NCBI GenBank assembly: GCA_017513005.1
Contig: JAFWDM010000123.1
Coordinates: forward strand, 1-64,000
From: Lachnospiraceae bacterium
GTDB taxonomy: Bacteria > Bacillota > Clostridia > Lachnospirales > Lachnospiraceae
Reading direction: 5' to 3'
DNA length: 64,000 bases
Position numbers and translations under genes: made by a program. A model generated the notes under the pieces. It saw only the letters and a program-made list of their open reading frames with translations, made no database searches and had not been told where the DNA came from. Positions 35,696-45,108 of the stretch are shown piece after piece (positions within the stretch are counted from its first letter, which is position 1; each line of letters starts with the position of its first letter).

Positions 35696-35886
35696 ATCTT
35701 CAGGGCAGGGTGAAATTCCCGACCGGTGGTACAGCCCACGAGCTGAAAGAGACCGCGGTTGCGTTTGTCCGCAGGGGTCTGTGTGGATAGTATCCAGAGA
35801 GACCTGCAGGAGCAGACGATCCGGTTTCCAAGGCATGATTCGGTGAGAGTCCGAAGCCGACAGTACAGTCTGGATGGAAGAAGATG
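35696..35886 (+). promoter_or_regulatory. FMN riboswitch (RFN element)
   Basis: All RFN hallmarks are present: CTTCAGGGCAGGGTGAAATT, CCCGACCGGTGGT, AGCCCACGAGC, then after a variable arm GATTCGGTGAGAGTCCGAAG, CCGACAGTACAGTC and the closing GGATGGAAGAAG. It precedes ribD by about 300 bases. FMN binding normally stops expression of riboflavin synthesis genes; the hairpins downstream suggest transcriptional control. An approximately 50-base variable stem lies within the element. Confidence 0.95.
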
Positions 35887-35969
35887 AAAAGAGGAGAAGC
35901 GGTGCGCTGTTCCGGACAGCGGTGCGGTGTCCCTGCTCCTTTTGTATTTCCTTTGTGTTTTGAAAGTGT

Positions 35970-36007
35970 GCCCTGGAACATTTGATATGTTCCGGGGCTT
36001 TTTCTTT
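35970..36007 (+). terminator. Intrinsic terminator downstream of the FMN riboswitch
   Basis: GCCCTGGAACAT (35970-35981) pairs with ATGTTCCGGGGC (35987-35998) with one G-U, followed by TTTTTTCTTT. It is the likely off-state terminator, or a readthrough backup. A weaker hairpin ending in CTCCTTTTG lies between it and the aptamer (about 35890-35945). Confidence 0.8.
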
Positions 36008-36140
36008 CAGTGACCCGGTTTTACTTGCATATTTTGTATTCCATGCAGATATATTTTATATTCCGTGCGAAGCCAAGCGGCTTTTTGCCTGACTTCAGCA
36101 TGGATCTACCGCGTCATACAACAGCAGGAGATATTATCAG

Positions 36141-36175
36141 AGCCCTGACCGATCATCGGCCGGGGCTTTTTGTTT
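36141..36175 (+). terminator. Second terminator just before ribD
   Basis: AGCCCTGACCGA (36141-36152) pairs imperfectly with TCGGCCGGGGCT (36156-36167), followed by TTTTTGTTTTT. It ends only a few bases before the ribD ribosome site GGAGGAAC, so transcripts must read through it to express ribD. Confidence 0.72.
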
Positions 36176-36191
36176 TTCTGGAGGAACTGCT

Positions 36192-37334
36192 ATGGGATGG
36201 GAACAGGATCAGACAAAGAGAGATGAATACTTTATGCGGACCGCCCTGGAGCTGGCCCTGCAGGGCCGCGGGTGGGTCTCTCCCAATCCGGTCGTCGGCG
36301 CAGTGATCGTCAATGAGAGCGGGCAGATCATCGGGCAGGGATACCATGAGCGTTACGGAGACCTGCACGCGGAGCGCAACGCCCTGAAAAATTGCAAGGA
36401 GCCGCCGGCGGGCGCGACGATGTATGTCACGCTGGAGCCGTGCTGCCATCACGGCCGCCAGCCCCCCTGCACGGACGCGATCCTGGAGGCGGGGATCTCC
36501 CGCGTCGTGGTCGGCAGCGGAGATCCGAACCCTTTGGTCTCGGGAAAGGGAATAGAGATCCTGCGGGCGCACGGGGTGGAAGTGACGGAAGGTGTTCTGC
36601 GGGAGGACTGCGACCGTGCCAATGAGATCTTTTTTCATTACATACGGACGGGGACTCCTTATGTGGTCATGAAATATGCGATGACACTGGACGGAAAGAT
36701 CGCCGCCTACACAGGAAGCTCCAAATGGATCACCGGCGAAGAGGCCCGCCGCCATGTGCAGCACCTGCGCGGGGACCTGCAGGGGATCATGGCCGGCATC
36801 GGAACGGTGCTTGCGGATGACCCGCAGCTCACCTGCAGACTTCCGGGGGCCAGAAACCCGGTCCGGATCATCTGTGATTCCAGGCTGCGCATACCGCTTC
36901 AGTCCCGGCTGGTCACTACGGCGCGGGAGGTTCCGACCCTCATTGCGACCGCTTCGGAAGACATGGATGCGATCCGCCGTCTGGAGGACAGGGGCTGCCG
37001 CATCCTCTATGTCGGGAAAGCGGCAGGGAGGTATGACGGCTTGACCGACAGCAGGGCCAGGGGGATCGATCTGAAGGAACTGATGCACAGACTGGGGCAG
37101 GAAAAGATCGACAGTATCCTTCTGGAAGGAGGGGGAACGCTGAACTGGTCCGCCCTGCAGAGCGGGATCGTACAGAGAGTTATGGCCTATGTCTCTCCGA
37201 AAATTTTCGGAGGGGAGAGTGCCAGGAGCCCGGTGGAGGGCAGGGGCGTCACCACGCCGCAGTTCGCATGGCGCCTGAAGGAGACAGCCGTCAGCAGACT
37301 GGGAGAGGATCTCCTGATCGATGGACGGTTATAG
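36192..37334 (+). CDS. ribD: Bifunctional pyrimidine deaminase/reductase of riboflavin synthesis
   Basis: 380 residues. The N-terminal deaminase domain has the zinc motif HAERNAL and PCCHHGRQPPC; the C-terminal reductase has KYAMTLDGKIA, SSKWITGEEARRHVQ, GIGTVLADDPQLTCR and LLEGGGTLN. It carries out steps 2 and 3 of the pathway from the GTP cyclohydrolase product. GGAGGAACTGCT precedes the ATG. First gene of the rib operon. Confidence 0.97.
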   Translation: MGWEQDQTKRDEYFMRTALELALQGRGWVSPNPVVGAVIVNESGQIIGQGYHERYGDLHAERNALKNCKEPPAGATMYVTLEPCCHHGRQPPCTDAILEAGISRVVVGSGDPNPLVSGKGIEILRAHGVEVTEGVLREDCDRANEIFFHYIRTGTPYVVMKYAMTLDGKIAAYTGSSKWITGEEARRHVQHLRGDLQGIMAGIGTVLADDPQLTCRLPGARNPVRIICDSRLRIPLQSRLVTTAREVPTLIATASEDMDAIRRLEDRGCRILYVGKAAGRYDGLTDSRARGIDLKELMHRLGQEKIDSILLEGGGTLNWSALQSGIVQRVMAYVSPKIFGGESARSPVEGRGVTTPQFAWRLKETAVSRLGEDLLIDGRL

Positions 37335-37361
37335 GGAATAAAAGGGAATAAAGAGGCAGGT

Positions 37362-38093
37362 ATGTTTACAGGAATCGTAGAGGAACTGGGGGTGGTCCGC
37401 CGGATCCGCAAGGGACGCGCATCCGCCGTACTCACCATCGCAGCGAAAAAGGTACTGGAGGACGCAAAGATCGGAGACAGCATCGCGGTCAACGGGATCT
37501 GCCTGACGGTCACCGGCATGGAGAACGGTGCTTTTACAGCGGATGTCATGCATGAGACACTGAACCGGACAGCCTTTGCCAGGCTTTCGACGGGCAGCAG
37601 GGTCAACCTGGAGCGGGCTATGGCCGCGGACGGCCGGTTCGGAGGCCACATCGTGTCAGGACACGTGGACGGAACCGGTACGATCATCAATATACGCAGG
37701 GATGACAATGCCATCTGGTACACGATCTTGGCGGAGCCGCAGCTTCTGCGTTATATCGTGGAAAAAGGGTCGATCACGATCGACGGGATCAGCCTGACCG
37801 TCGCAGAGGTCGGCCCGGACCGCTTTTCCATCTCTGCGATCCCGCACACCGTCGCACAGACGGTCCTGCAGGACAGGAAAAAGGGAGATTCCGTCAATCT
37901 CGAGACGGACATCATCGGGAAATATGTGGAAAAACTCCTGTTTTCAGGCACCGGTGCCGCGGCGGAAACTGAAAATGCCTTCGGGAATCTTTCCGCAGGC
38001 GCCCAAAGGGAAAACAGCTCTTCGGGACAGGAAACAGGAAAAAGAGGAGGCGGGATCAGCCGCGCCTTCCTTCTGGAAAACGGGTTTACATGA
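37362..38093 (+). CDS. ribE: Riboflavin synthase alpha chain
   Basis: 243 residues, longer than the usual 205-220. Two lumazine-binding barrels are seen: [10 protein letters not shown] with NGICLTVT and SGHVDGTG, then [13 protein letters not shown] and HTVAQTVL. The trimeric enzyme dismutates dimethyl-ribityllumazine to riboflavin. The last about 40 residues (after [12 protein letters not shown]) are Ser/Gly-rich and unlike the family, a likely late extension. Confidence 0.95.
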   Translation: MFTGIVEELGVVRRIRKGRASAVLTIAAKKVLEDAKIGDSIAVNGICLTVTGMENGAFTADVMHETLNRTAFARLSTGSRVNLERAMAADGRFGGHIVSGHVDGTGTIINIRRDDNAIWYTILAEPQLLRYIVEKGSITIDGISLTVAEVGPDRFSISAIPHTVAQTVLQDRKKGDSVNLETDIIGKYVEKLLFSGTGAAAETENAFGNLSAGAQRENSSSGQETGKRGGGISRAFLLENGFT

Positions 38094-38115
38094 TCTGTGG
38101 ATCGGAGGTTTTATT

Positions 38116-39318
38116 ATGGATCAGTTTCAGGGAATCAGACAGGCACTGCAGGATCTGCGGGACGGAAAGATCATTCTGGTCGTGGATGATCCGGACCGGG
38201 AGAACGAGGGGGACTTTATCTGTGCAGCCGAGTTCGCCACGACGGAGAACATCAACTTCATGGCAATGCACGGCAGGGGCCTGATCTGCATGCCCATGGC
38301 GGAGGAATATGTGAAGAGGCTGCAGATCCCGCAGATGGTCCGGACAAATACGGACAACCACGAGACGGCATTTACGATCTCCATCGACCATGTGTCGACG
38401 ACGACCGGCATCTCGGCGAAGGAGCGGTCCATAACCGCGATTGCCTGCGTGCAGGATGACGCGAAGCCGGAGGATTTCCGCAGGCCGGGGCATATGTTCC
38501 CCCTGCTCGCAAAGCCCAACGGGGTCCTGGAGCGCGACGGACATACAGAGGCGACGGTAGATCTGTGCCGCCTGGCGGGCCTTCGTCCCTGCGGCCTGTG
38601 CTGTGAGATCATGCGGGAGGACGGCACCATGATGCGCACGACGGAGCTGAAAGCCCTGGCGGATAAATGGGGGATCACCTTCATCAGCATCAGAGAACTG
38701 CAGAACTACCGCAAGTGCCACGACATCCTGGTCGACAGAATGGCGGAAGTGAACCTTCCCACAAAATTCGGAAATTTCCGTGCCTTCGGCTTTGTGAACC
38801 GCCTGAACGGGGAGCACCATGTCGCCCTGGTCAAGGGCGAGATCGGAGACGGGCAGAATATCCTGTGCCGCGTCCACTCCGAATGCCTGACAGGGGACAC
38901 ATTCGGTTCACTCAGATGCGACTGCGGCCAGCAGCTCGCCTCCGCCCTCACCCAGATCGAAAAGGAGGGCCGCGGGATCCTGCTCTATATGCGGCAGGAG
39001 GGCCGCGGGATCGGACTGATTAACAAGCTGCGTGCCTATGAACTGCAGGAACTTGGCATGGACACCCTGGACGCCAATATCGCCCTTGGCTTTGCGGGAG
39101 ATGAAAGAGAGTACTTCATCGGCGCCCAGATCCTGCGCGAACTCGGTGTAAAGACCATGCGCCTGCTCACCAATAACCCGGACAAAGTCTATCAGCTCGA
39201 GGAATTCGGCCTCGAGATCTCGGAGCGCGTCCCGATACAGATGGAAGCCACTCCCTATGATTCCTTCTACCTCAAGACCAAGCAGAAGAGAATGGGGCAT
39301 TTATTGAAGGAAGTTTAA
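38116..39318 (+). CDS. ribBA: Bifunctional dihydroxybutanone-phosphate synthase / GTP cyclohydrolase II
   Basis: 400 residues. The N-terminal RibB part shows [25 protein letters not shown] and [24 protein letters not shown]; the C-terminal RibA part has [17 protein letters not shown] residues ([20 protein letters not shown]) with its zinc cysteines, [13 protein letters not shown] and [18 protein letters not shown]. It makes both starting precursors of riboflavin. ATG 38116 follows GGAGGTTTTATT; the open frame further up overlaps ribE and is not coding. Confidence 0.97.
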   Translation: MDQFQGIRQALQDLRDGKIILVVDDPDRENEGDFICAAEFATTENINFMAMHGRGLICMPMAEEYVKRLQIPQMVRTNTDNHETAFTISIDHVSTTTGISAKERSITAIACVQDDAKPEDFRRPGHMFPLLAKPNGVLERDGHTEATVDLCRLAGLRPCGLCCEIMREDGTMMRTTELKALADKWGITFISIRELQNYRKCHDILVDRMAEVNLPTKFGNFRAFGFVNRLNGEHHVALVKGEIGDGQNILCRVHSECLTGDTFGSLRCDCGQQLASALTQIEKEGRGILLYMRQEGRGIGLINKLRAYELQELGMDTLDANIALGFAGDEREYFIGAQILRELGVKTMRLLTNNPDKVYQLEEFGLEISERVPIQMEATPYDSFYLKTKQKRMGHLLKEV

Positions 39319-39362
39319 TCAGCGAGTCAAGCGGCAATGAATTGTTTATGAAAGGAGAAATC

Positions 39363-39842
39363 ATGAGGACACTGGAAGGAAAACTGGTCGCAAAAGGGAT
39401 CCGGATCGGGATCGTAGCTGCCCGTTTCAATGAATTTATCACATCCAAACTTTTGAGCGGGGCCATGGATGCCCTCGTCCGCCACGATGTTCCCGAAGAA
39501 AGCATCGATGTCGCCTGGGTACCCGGCGCGTTTGAGATCCCCCTGATCGCCTCCAAAATGGCCGGGACCGGAAAATATGACGCCGTGATCTGCCTGGGGG
39601 CAGTCATCCGGGGATCGACCAGCCACTACGACTATGTCTGCAGCGAGGTCTCCAAGGGAATCGCCACAGTATCCCTGCAGACAGGGGTACCTGTGATGTT
39701 CGGTGTCGTCACGACGGAAAATATCGAACAGGCGATCGAACGAGCCGGCACAAAGGCGGGCAACAAGGGCTATGACTGTGCGCTGGGCGCTCTGGAGATG
39801 GCAGACCTGATCCGCAGGATGGAAGAAAACGCGGCGGATTGA
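39363..39842 (+). CDS. ribH: 6,7-dimethyl-8-ribityllumazine synthase
   Basis: 159 residues. Conserved: [42 protein letters not shown] and [27 protein letters not shown]. It condenses the RibD and RibB products. ATG 39363 follows AAGGAGA. The last codons (EENAAD) are the first of three 27-bp repeats, so the tail has been duplicated past the stop. Confidence 0.97.
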   Translation: MRTLEGKLVAKGIRIGIVAARFNEFITSKLLSGAMDALVRHDVPEESIDVAWVPGAFEIPLIASKMAGTGKYDAVICLGAVIRGSTSHYDYVCSEVSKGIATVSLQTGVPVMFGVVTTENIEQAIERAGTKAGNKGYDCALGALEMADLIRRMEENAAD

Positions 39843-39898
39843 TTGACGGAAGAAAACGCAGCGAATCGATTGACGGAAGAAAACGCAGCGGATTGATT
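39818..39898 (+). repeat. Three 27-bp tandem repeats at the ribH 3' end
   Basis: Units at 39818-39844, 39845-39871 and 39872-39898, about 90 % alike, built on GACGGAAGAAAACGCAGCG. The first unit holds the last ribH codons and stop; each later copy repeats the tail including a stop-like TGA. Confidence 0.95.
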
Positions 39899-39926
39899 TG
39901 ATTCAGTACAGTCATTATGATATACT
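39898..39926 (+). promoter_or_regulatory. Promoter of the CNNM/CorC gene pair
   Basis: TTGATT (39898-39903), 17-base spacer, TATACT (39921-39926). The -35 box begins at the end of the third ribH-tail repeat, so the duplication abuts the promoter. Confidence 0.68.
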
Positions 39927-40049
39927 CAGACAGACGCAGTGAAAAAAGGACCATACTGCCTGTTATTTCATCTGCCTGCAGGAGGGAGTTTTCTTTTCTG
40001 CTCTTCATGATTGGATTTTCTGTTCTGTAAAGGAGCGTGATTTTTTCTT

Positions 40050-41570
40050 ATGGACGATGGCAGTCAAACCACATGGCTGATCGTGATTCTTCTGCTGTTG
40101 GCGGCAATGCTGTTTGCTGTCATGGAGACGGCCTTTGCTTCGGTCTCCCGGGTACGTCTGAAGACCGGTGCGGAAAAGGGAGAGAAACGGGCAAAGCGCG
40201 CTCTCTATGTGACGGAGCATTTTGACAGGGCTATTACGACGCTCCTGATCTGTACCAATATTGTGCATCTCGCTACAGCCTCGATCGTAACGGTCTATGT
40301 GACCAAAAGGTGGGGGGTGTCAGCAGTATCCATATCTACACTGGTGACGACGCTGGTGGTGTTTTTCTTCGGGGAAATGCTGCCGAAAAGTCTTGCCCGC
40401 AAATACAGTGAGCCCCTGAGTCTTTCGACGGCAGGGGTTCTTTGTGTGCTTATGGCTCTCCTGCGGCCGGCCTCCGCCCTGCTGACCTGGATCGGAAATG
40501 CGGCATCGAAGATAACGAAGGGGGACGAAGAGGCTTCCGTCACGGAAAACGATATCTATGATATCATCGAGGATATGGCGGAGGAAGGGAAGATCGACGA
40601 GGAGCAGGGAGACCTGATCTCCTCGGCGCTGCAGTTCGGTGACGTCACGGTGGAGAGTATCCTGACGAGCCGCGTGGATGTGGCGGCGATCGACATCGAC
40701 ATGCCCCAGGAGGAGATCCTGGCCTTCATCAAGGAACAGAACCACAGCCGTCTGCCGGTCTATGAGGGGACGATCGACAATATCATCGGCATCCTGCATA
40801 TCCGGCGGTTCATCCGCTGCTACATCCGGAGGGGGGAGGCACTGGATATCCGGCCTCTGCTCTACGAGCCCTTTTTTGTGCACCAGTCGACCAAGATCGA
40901 TGACCTGCTGGAGATCATGTCCAGAAAAAAGATCAACATCGCGGTCGTCACAGACAACTACGGTGGGACGCTCGGTATCGTCACCGACGAGGATATCCTG
41001 GAGGAGCTCGTGGGCGAGATCTGGGACGAGGATGACCGCGCAGTGCGCAATGTGGTCCCGATGACGGACGGCTCCTACAGTGTGAACCCCGAGGAGCATG
41101 TACTGGACGTGCTCGATGAGCTGGGGGTGACCTATACGGAAGAGGAGGAAGAGGAGATCGGGCGCAAGCTTATGAACGAGCTTGCCTACGAGGTCTTCCC
41201 GCAGATTCCCGTGGCGGGAGACAGTTTCCGCTATCTCGGGACGAAGATCTCCGTTCTTGTCATGCGCCACAACCGCATCATGCGCCTGAAGGTCCGCCGG
41301 CTGACGGAAGCAGAGCTGGAAGCGGACAGAGAGGCCGCCGAGATGGCCGGCATCGATCCCGAGACCGGCAGGTTCACAGAGGAGGACCATACAGACAGGA
41401 CAAGCAGGCCCTACGACATCCGGCAGGCACAGGGAAAACACTACGCCGCAGCAGTGCACTCACGTGCGGAGGGGAAGGCGGGGGACCGTTTTGGCAGGCA
41501 GATTTCCCATGGACGCGGTGCTCCTGCCGACTTTGAAAAAGCACTTCCGCAGGAGGCGGATGGAAGATGA
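40050..41570 (+). CDS. CNNM/CorC (hemolysin)-family transporter-like protein, copy 1
   Basis: 506 residues: an N-terminal CNNM/DUF21 membrane domain with about four helices (1-150, including FFGEMLPKSLARKY), a pair of CBS domains (about 205-335, SRLPVYEGTIDNIIGILH and NYGGTLGIVTDEDILEELVGEIWDE) and a CorC_HlyC C-terminal domain. An extra tail of about 70 residues is low-complexity and charged. The family is linked to magnesium or cobalt efflux. Its stop overlaps the next start (ATGA). Confidence 0.93.
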   Translation: MDDGSQTTWLIVILLLLAAMLFAVMETAFASVSRVRLKTGAEKGEKRAKRALYVTEHFDRAITTLLICTNIVHLATASIVTVYVTKRWGVSAVSISTLVTTLVVFFFGEMLPKSLARKYSEPLSLSTAGVLCVLMALLRPASALLTWIGNAASKITKGDEEASVTENDIYDIIEDMAEEGKIDEEQGDLISSALQFGDVTVESILTSRVDVAAIDIDMPQEEILAFIKEQNHSRLPVYEGTIDNIIGILHIRRFIRCYIRRGEALDIRPLLYEPFFVHQSTKIDDLLEIMSRKKINIAVVTDNYGGTLGIVTDEDILEELVGEIWDEDDRAVRNVVPMTDGSYSVNPEEHVLDVLDELGVTYTEEEEEEIGRKLMNELAYEVFPQIPVAGDSFRYLGTKISVLVMRHNRIMRLKVRRLTEAELEADREAAEMAGIDPETGRFTEEDHTDRTSRPYDIRQAQGKHYAAAVHSRAEGKAGDRFGRQISHGRGAPADFEKALPQEADGR

Positions 41571-42826
41571 CAGACTTTTATATTTATATCGCGGGCATCG
41601 TCGTCTGCGTCCTTTTCTCCGCTTTTTTCTCCGCATCGGAGATGTCCTACTCCGCCTGCAGCCGTGTCCGTCTGGAGCATGCGCGGGACAACGGAGATAA
41701 AGAGGCGGGGATCGCCGTCCGGATCCGCGAGAGATTCGACGATGCCCTGTCCGCGATCCTGGTCGGCAACAACCTCGTCAACATAGCGGCATCCTCGCTC
41801 GGCTCACTGGCTGTGATGGCGGTCCTGAGTGAGAAATACGCATGGCTGTCGACCCTGATCGTCACAGCCGCGGTCATCGTCTTCGGAGAGACGATCCCCA
41901 AGATCACGGCGCAGAAAAATGCGACCCGTTTTGCGCGCAGTTTCGCCCGGCCGGTCCATGCCCTGATGATCCTTCTTCGTCCGGTGACATTCGTTGTGGT
42001 GGGCCTCGTGAACCTGATCACCAGCCTGCTCCCGGATACGAAGAAGAACGATGAAGATGCCGCCCTGGAGGAGCTCCACACGATGATCGATATGGCGGAG
42101 GACGAGGATGTCCTGGACGAGGACGCCTCGGAGCTCGTGAGCGCCGCCATTGATTTTGCGGATATCGCCGCGTCGGAAGTAATGGTCGCGCGCGTGGATA
42201 TTTTTGCCATTGATATCGATGATCCGTGGGAGGAGATCCTGCGCAAGATCGACCTGTCGCCTTTTTCCAGGATCCCGGTCTATGAGGACAGTATCGACCA
42301 TGTGATCGGCATTCTCTCTCTCAACAGGTTTTTGCGGGCGATGATCGACCAGGACAAGGTCGAGATCCGGTCCCTTCTTCTCCCTACCTGCTATGTCTAT
42401 AAGACTATGCGGCTGCCTGCCGTGCTGTCCTCCCTGCGGAATGCCCAGCAGCATCTGGCCGTCGTCACAGATGAGTACGGCGGTACTCTGGGTATCGTCT
42501 CCATGGAGGATGTCCTGGAGCAGCTCGTCGGCGACCTCTGGGACGAGACCGATACGATCGAACGCGATATCGTGCAGCAGGGCGACGGCCTCTATGAGCT
42601 GGACGGCGACATGCCGATCTCCGAGTTTATCGAGCTGATGCACTGGGATGAGGATTCCTTTGATTTCGACTCCGAGACAGTGGGAGGGTGGTGTATCGAG
42701 TACAACAACGGCTTCCCCAATGTCAACAGTACCTTCCGGTACGAAAACGCACAGGTCAGGATCATCGAGGTCTCCGAGCGGCGTGTGCGGCGTGTGCTGG
42801 TAAAGCAGACAAAAGAGGAGGCCTGA
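41567..42826 (+). CDS. CNNM/CorC (hemolysin)-family transporter-like protein, copy 2
   Basis: 419 residues with the same domain order as copy 1: CNNM membrane domain (FFSASEMSYSACSRVRLEHA, VFGETIPKITAQKN), CBS pair (SRIPVYEDSIDHVIGILS, DEYGGTLGIVSMEDVLEQLVGDLWDE) and the C-terminal CorC domain. Overlap of 4 bases with copy 1 implies coupled translation and possibly a heteromeric complex. It lacks the long tail of copy 1. Confidence 0.93.
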   Translation: MTDFYIYIAGIVVCVLFSAFFSASEMSYSACSRVRLEHARDNGDKEAGIAVRIRERFDDALSAILVGNNLVNIAASSLGSLAVMAVLSEKYAWLSTLIVTAAVIVFGETIPKITAQKNATRFARSFARPVHALMILLRPVTFVVVGLVNLITSLLPDTKKNDEDAALEELHTMIDMAEDEDVLDEDASELVSAAIDFADIAASEVMVARVDIFAIDIDDPWEEILRKIDLSPFSRIPVYEDSIDHVIGILSLNRFLRAMIDQDKVEIRSLLLPTCYVYKTMRLPAVLSSLRNAQQHLAVVTDEYGGTLGIVSMEDVLEQLVGDLWDETDTIERDIVQQGDGLYELDGDMPISEFIELMHWDEDSFDFDSETVGGWCIEYNNGFPNVNSTFRYENAQVRIIEVSERRVRRVLVKQTKEEA

Positions 42827-42944
42827 GGATACGGTTTGGACCGGTTACCGAAAGCACTGACAGTCCCGCGTAGCAGCTGTGTTTTTTGCATATGAGCAGG
42901 CAGAATGCATGGCTTCTCCGCGGGAACTTTTAAAAAAGAAAAGT

Positions 42945-44282
42945 ATGGCAAAAACAAAGTGGTATGAACTGGATAATGCGGCGAAGATTGTTCCTTCGAC
43001 GACGAAAGGCGCTGATACGCGGGTGTTTCGCATTTCCTGTGAACTGAAGGAGGAAGTCGACGGGACCCTGCTCCAGCAGGCGCTGGACATGACGGTCCCT
43101 GATTTTCCGCACTTCGCGAGTATATTGCGGAAAGGCCTCTTCTGGTATTATCTGGACAGCAGTGATATCCGCGCTGTCGTGCAGCCCGAAAACAAACCGC
43201 CGTGCAGCGCGATCTACCGGGAGGGGCGAAGGAGGCTCCTGTACCGGGTAAACTATTTCCGGCGGCGGATCAATCTGGAAATGTTCCATGTATTGACGGA
43301 CGGGACCGGCGCCTTTTCTTTTCTGAAGGCGATCGTGTGCAACTACCTGATCCTTGCCCACGGGCTGGAACCGGATGAGAGTACGGATGATTCCAGTGTC
43401 GGGGAAAAAGAGGAGGATGCGTTCAGCCGGTTCTACAGTGAAAGCACGAAGGGAAAACCCAGGGAACAGGCTTCACAGCCCCGCAGGGCCTATCACCTGC
43501 AGGGAGAGCGGGATGAGCAGCTGCAGACGCACCTTTTGGAAGGGACCGTCTCCGCAGAGAAATACCTGCGCGCGGCAAAACGGCAGGGAGCTACTGCGGC
43601 GGCTTTCACGACTGCCCTTCTGATGGAATCCATCCTGGACGGCATGCGTGTCCGGGAGAAAAAACTCCCGATCGTCCTGAGTGTGCCTGTCAATCTGCGC
43701 AATTACTATCCGTCCGTGACAGCGCGCAATTTTTTCGGCGTGATCAACGTGGCTTTTTATCCCGAAGAATATGACGGCACCCTGCAGAGTATCCTGACGG
43801 TCGTACAGGCTTCCTTTAAGCGGCAGCTGGAGCAGGAGCAGGTGGAACTGAGCATGCACGATTATGCGCGTCTGGAACACAATCTTGCGATCCGGCCGGT
43901 TCCGCTGGCGATCAAGAATCTGGTGATCGCCGCCGTCAACGCGAGGGTGCAGAGGGGGATCACCGGGACGGTCTCGAATGTGGGAAAGGTGACCATGCCG
44001 GAGCCCTATGCCGGGTATATAGACCGGTTCAGCTGCTTTATGGCGGCCCCCGAGGTACAGATCTGTGTCAGTTCATTCGGGGGAAAGTTGTGCTTCGGGT
44101 TTGCCAGCCCCTTTGAGGGGCATCCGGTCATGATGCGGTTTTTCAGAAAAATCGTGGCGCTGGGCGTCGACGTGGAGATCGCCTCCAGCGATTCCTGGGG
44201 AAAATCCGTCTCTGCGGACGCACCGGAGGCGATCTTTGGCGAAAAGGCAGGAGAGGATCATGCAGTATTGTCAGAATTGTAA
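42945..44282 (+). CDS. Condensation-domain-like acyltransferase (alcohol acetyltransferase-like)
   Basis: About 445 residues. The active-site motif HxxxDG of the CoA-dependent acyltransferase/condensation superfamily is HVLTDG (about 115-120), and the C-terminal half has NFFGVINVAFYPEE and TVSNVGKVTMP, like uncharacterised NRPS-condensation-like proteins. No carrier-protein or adenylation domain is near. The start is uncertain (42945, 42909 or 42879) because none has a strong ribosome site; KWYELDNAAKIVPS suggests 42945. It overlaps the next gene by 23 bases. Confidence 0.78.
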   Translation: MAKTKWYELDNAAKIVPSTTKGADTRVFRISCELKEEVDGTLLQQALDMTVPDFPHFASILRKGLFWYYLDSSDIRAVVQPENKPPCSAIYREGRRRLLYRVNYFRRRINLEMFHVLTDGTGAFSFLKAIVCNYLILAHGLEPDESTDDSSVGEKEEDAFSRFYSESTKGKPREQASQPRRAYHLQGERDEQLQTHLLEGTVSAEKYLRAAKRQGATAAAFTTALLMESILDGMRVREKKLPIVLSVPVNLRNYYPSVTARNFFGVINVAFYPEEYDGTLQSILTVVQASFKRQLEQEQVELSMHDYARLEHNLAIRPVPLAIKNLVIAAVNARVQRGITGTVSNVGKVTMPEPYAGYIDRFSCFMAAPEVQICVSSFGGKLCFGFASPFEGHPVMMRFFRKIVALGVDVEIASSDSWGKSVSADAPEAIFGEKAGEDHAVLSEL

Positions 44283-44985
44283 AGTTCAGATCCGCGGGAT
44301 CAAAGCCAGATGCCCTCTCTGTCAGAGAGAGCTCCTTCCTGCAGCATATATCCCCGGGCAGGCGGATGAAGAGCGGGGACCTGACACGGGGGCGGGAGCC
44401 GCGGTACTCGTGGACGATGATCCCTTTGTCCAGCTTCCTGCTCCGAAAGTAAGCTTTATGTTCATGGTGCGCGTCGTCGCCTTCCTCTGTGTCAGTCTGG
44501 AGATCATATTCGGTGCGGCGCAGGTTCTCGCAGGCTTTAAAAGCGGATGGATCTTCGCGGCGATGCTGATCGTGCTCCTGGCATGGGGGGATTTCATGGT
44601 CGCAGCGTACTACAGAAATAATCTGATCCGTATGCTGACGATAGAGGCCTATATCATTATGGCGGCCTGCCTTCTGACCGCTGCCTGGACGGGCTCCGGC
44701 AGCTGGGCGGTCTCCTGGGCTGTCCCGGGCCTTTTCTGCCTTCTGGTCATCGTGACCTTTGCGGCGGCGAGAGGGCAGAACATGCATCTGCAGGATTATA
44801 TCCTCTATCCTGCTTTCGATCTTCTGATGTGTCTTCTGCAGATCATCCCGATCTCGCTGGGCAAAAATCCCGTGATCGCACCGGCTGTCATCTCCATCGC
44901 GCTGATGCTGATCCTCGTCAGCAGCCTGGTGATCTTCCGGGGCAGGATGCTGCGGGAAGCTGCGGAAAAGTATATGCATATGTAG
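44260..44985 (+). CDS. Zinc-ribbon multi-pass membrane protein (DUF6320-like)
   Basis: 241 residues. An N-terminal zinc ribbon (YCQNC...CPLC, residues 3-21) and an about 45-residue linker precede about six transmembrane helices (70-230). I recall similar proteins (DUF6320) beside acyltransferase and esterase genes in Lachnospiraceae. ATG 44260 has AGGAGAGG just upstream and lies within the end of the acyltransferase gene, so the two are translationally coupled. Confidence 0.75.
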   Translation: MQYCQNCKVQIRGIKARCPLCQRELLPAAYIPGQADEERGPDTGAGAAVLVDDDPFVQLPAPKVSFMFMVRVVAFLCVSLEIIFGAAQVLAGFKSGWIFAAMLIVLLAWGDFMVAAYYRNNLIRMLTIEAYIIMAACLLTAAWTGSGSWAVSWAVPGLFCLLVIVTFAAARGQNMHLQDYILYPAFDLLMCLLQIIPISLGKNPVIAPAVISIALMLILVSSLVIFRGRMLREAAEKYMHM

Positions 44986-44996
44986 ATCGTTTCCGT

Positions 44997-45018
44997 GCCG
45001 GCGCATATGGGCGCCGGC
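44997..45018 (+). other. GC-rich hairpin between membrane protein and esterase genes
   Basis: GCCGGCGC (44997-45004) pairs perfectly with GCGCCGGC (45011-45018). Only TTCCTC follows, so at most a weak terminator. Confidence 0.45.
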
Positions 45019-45108
45019 TTCCTCATACACAGCCCGGCCGTCAACGTGGCCTTTTTCCGGCTGTGCCGGTCCCGGCCGGTATGGCCGGTCTGCATGCAAG
45101 GAGCGATT

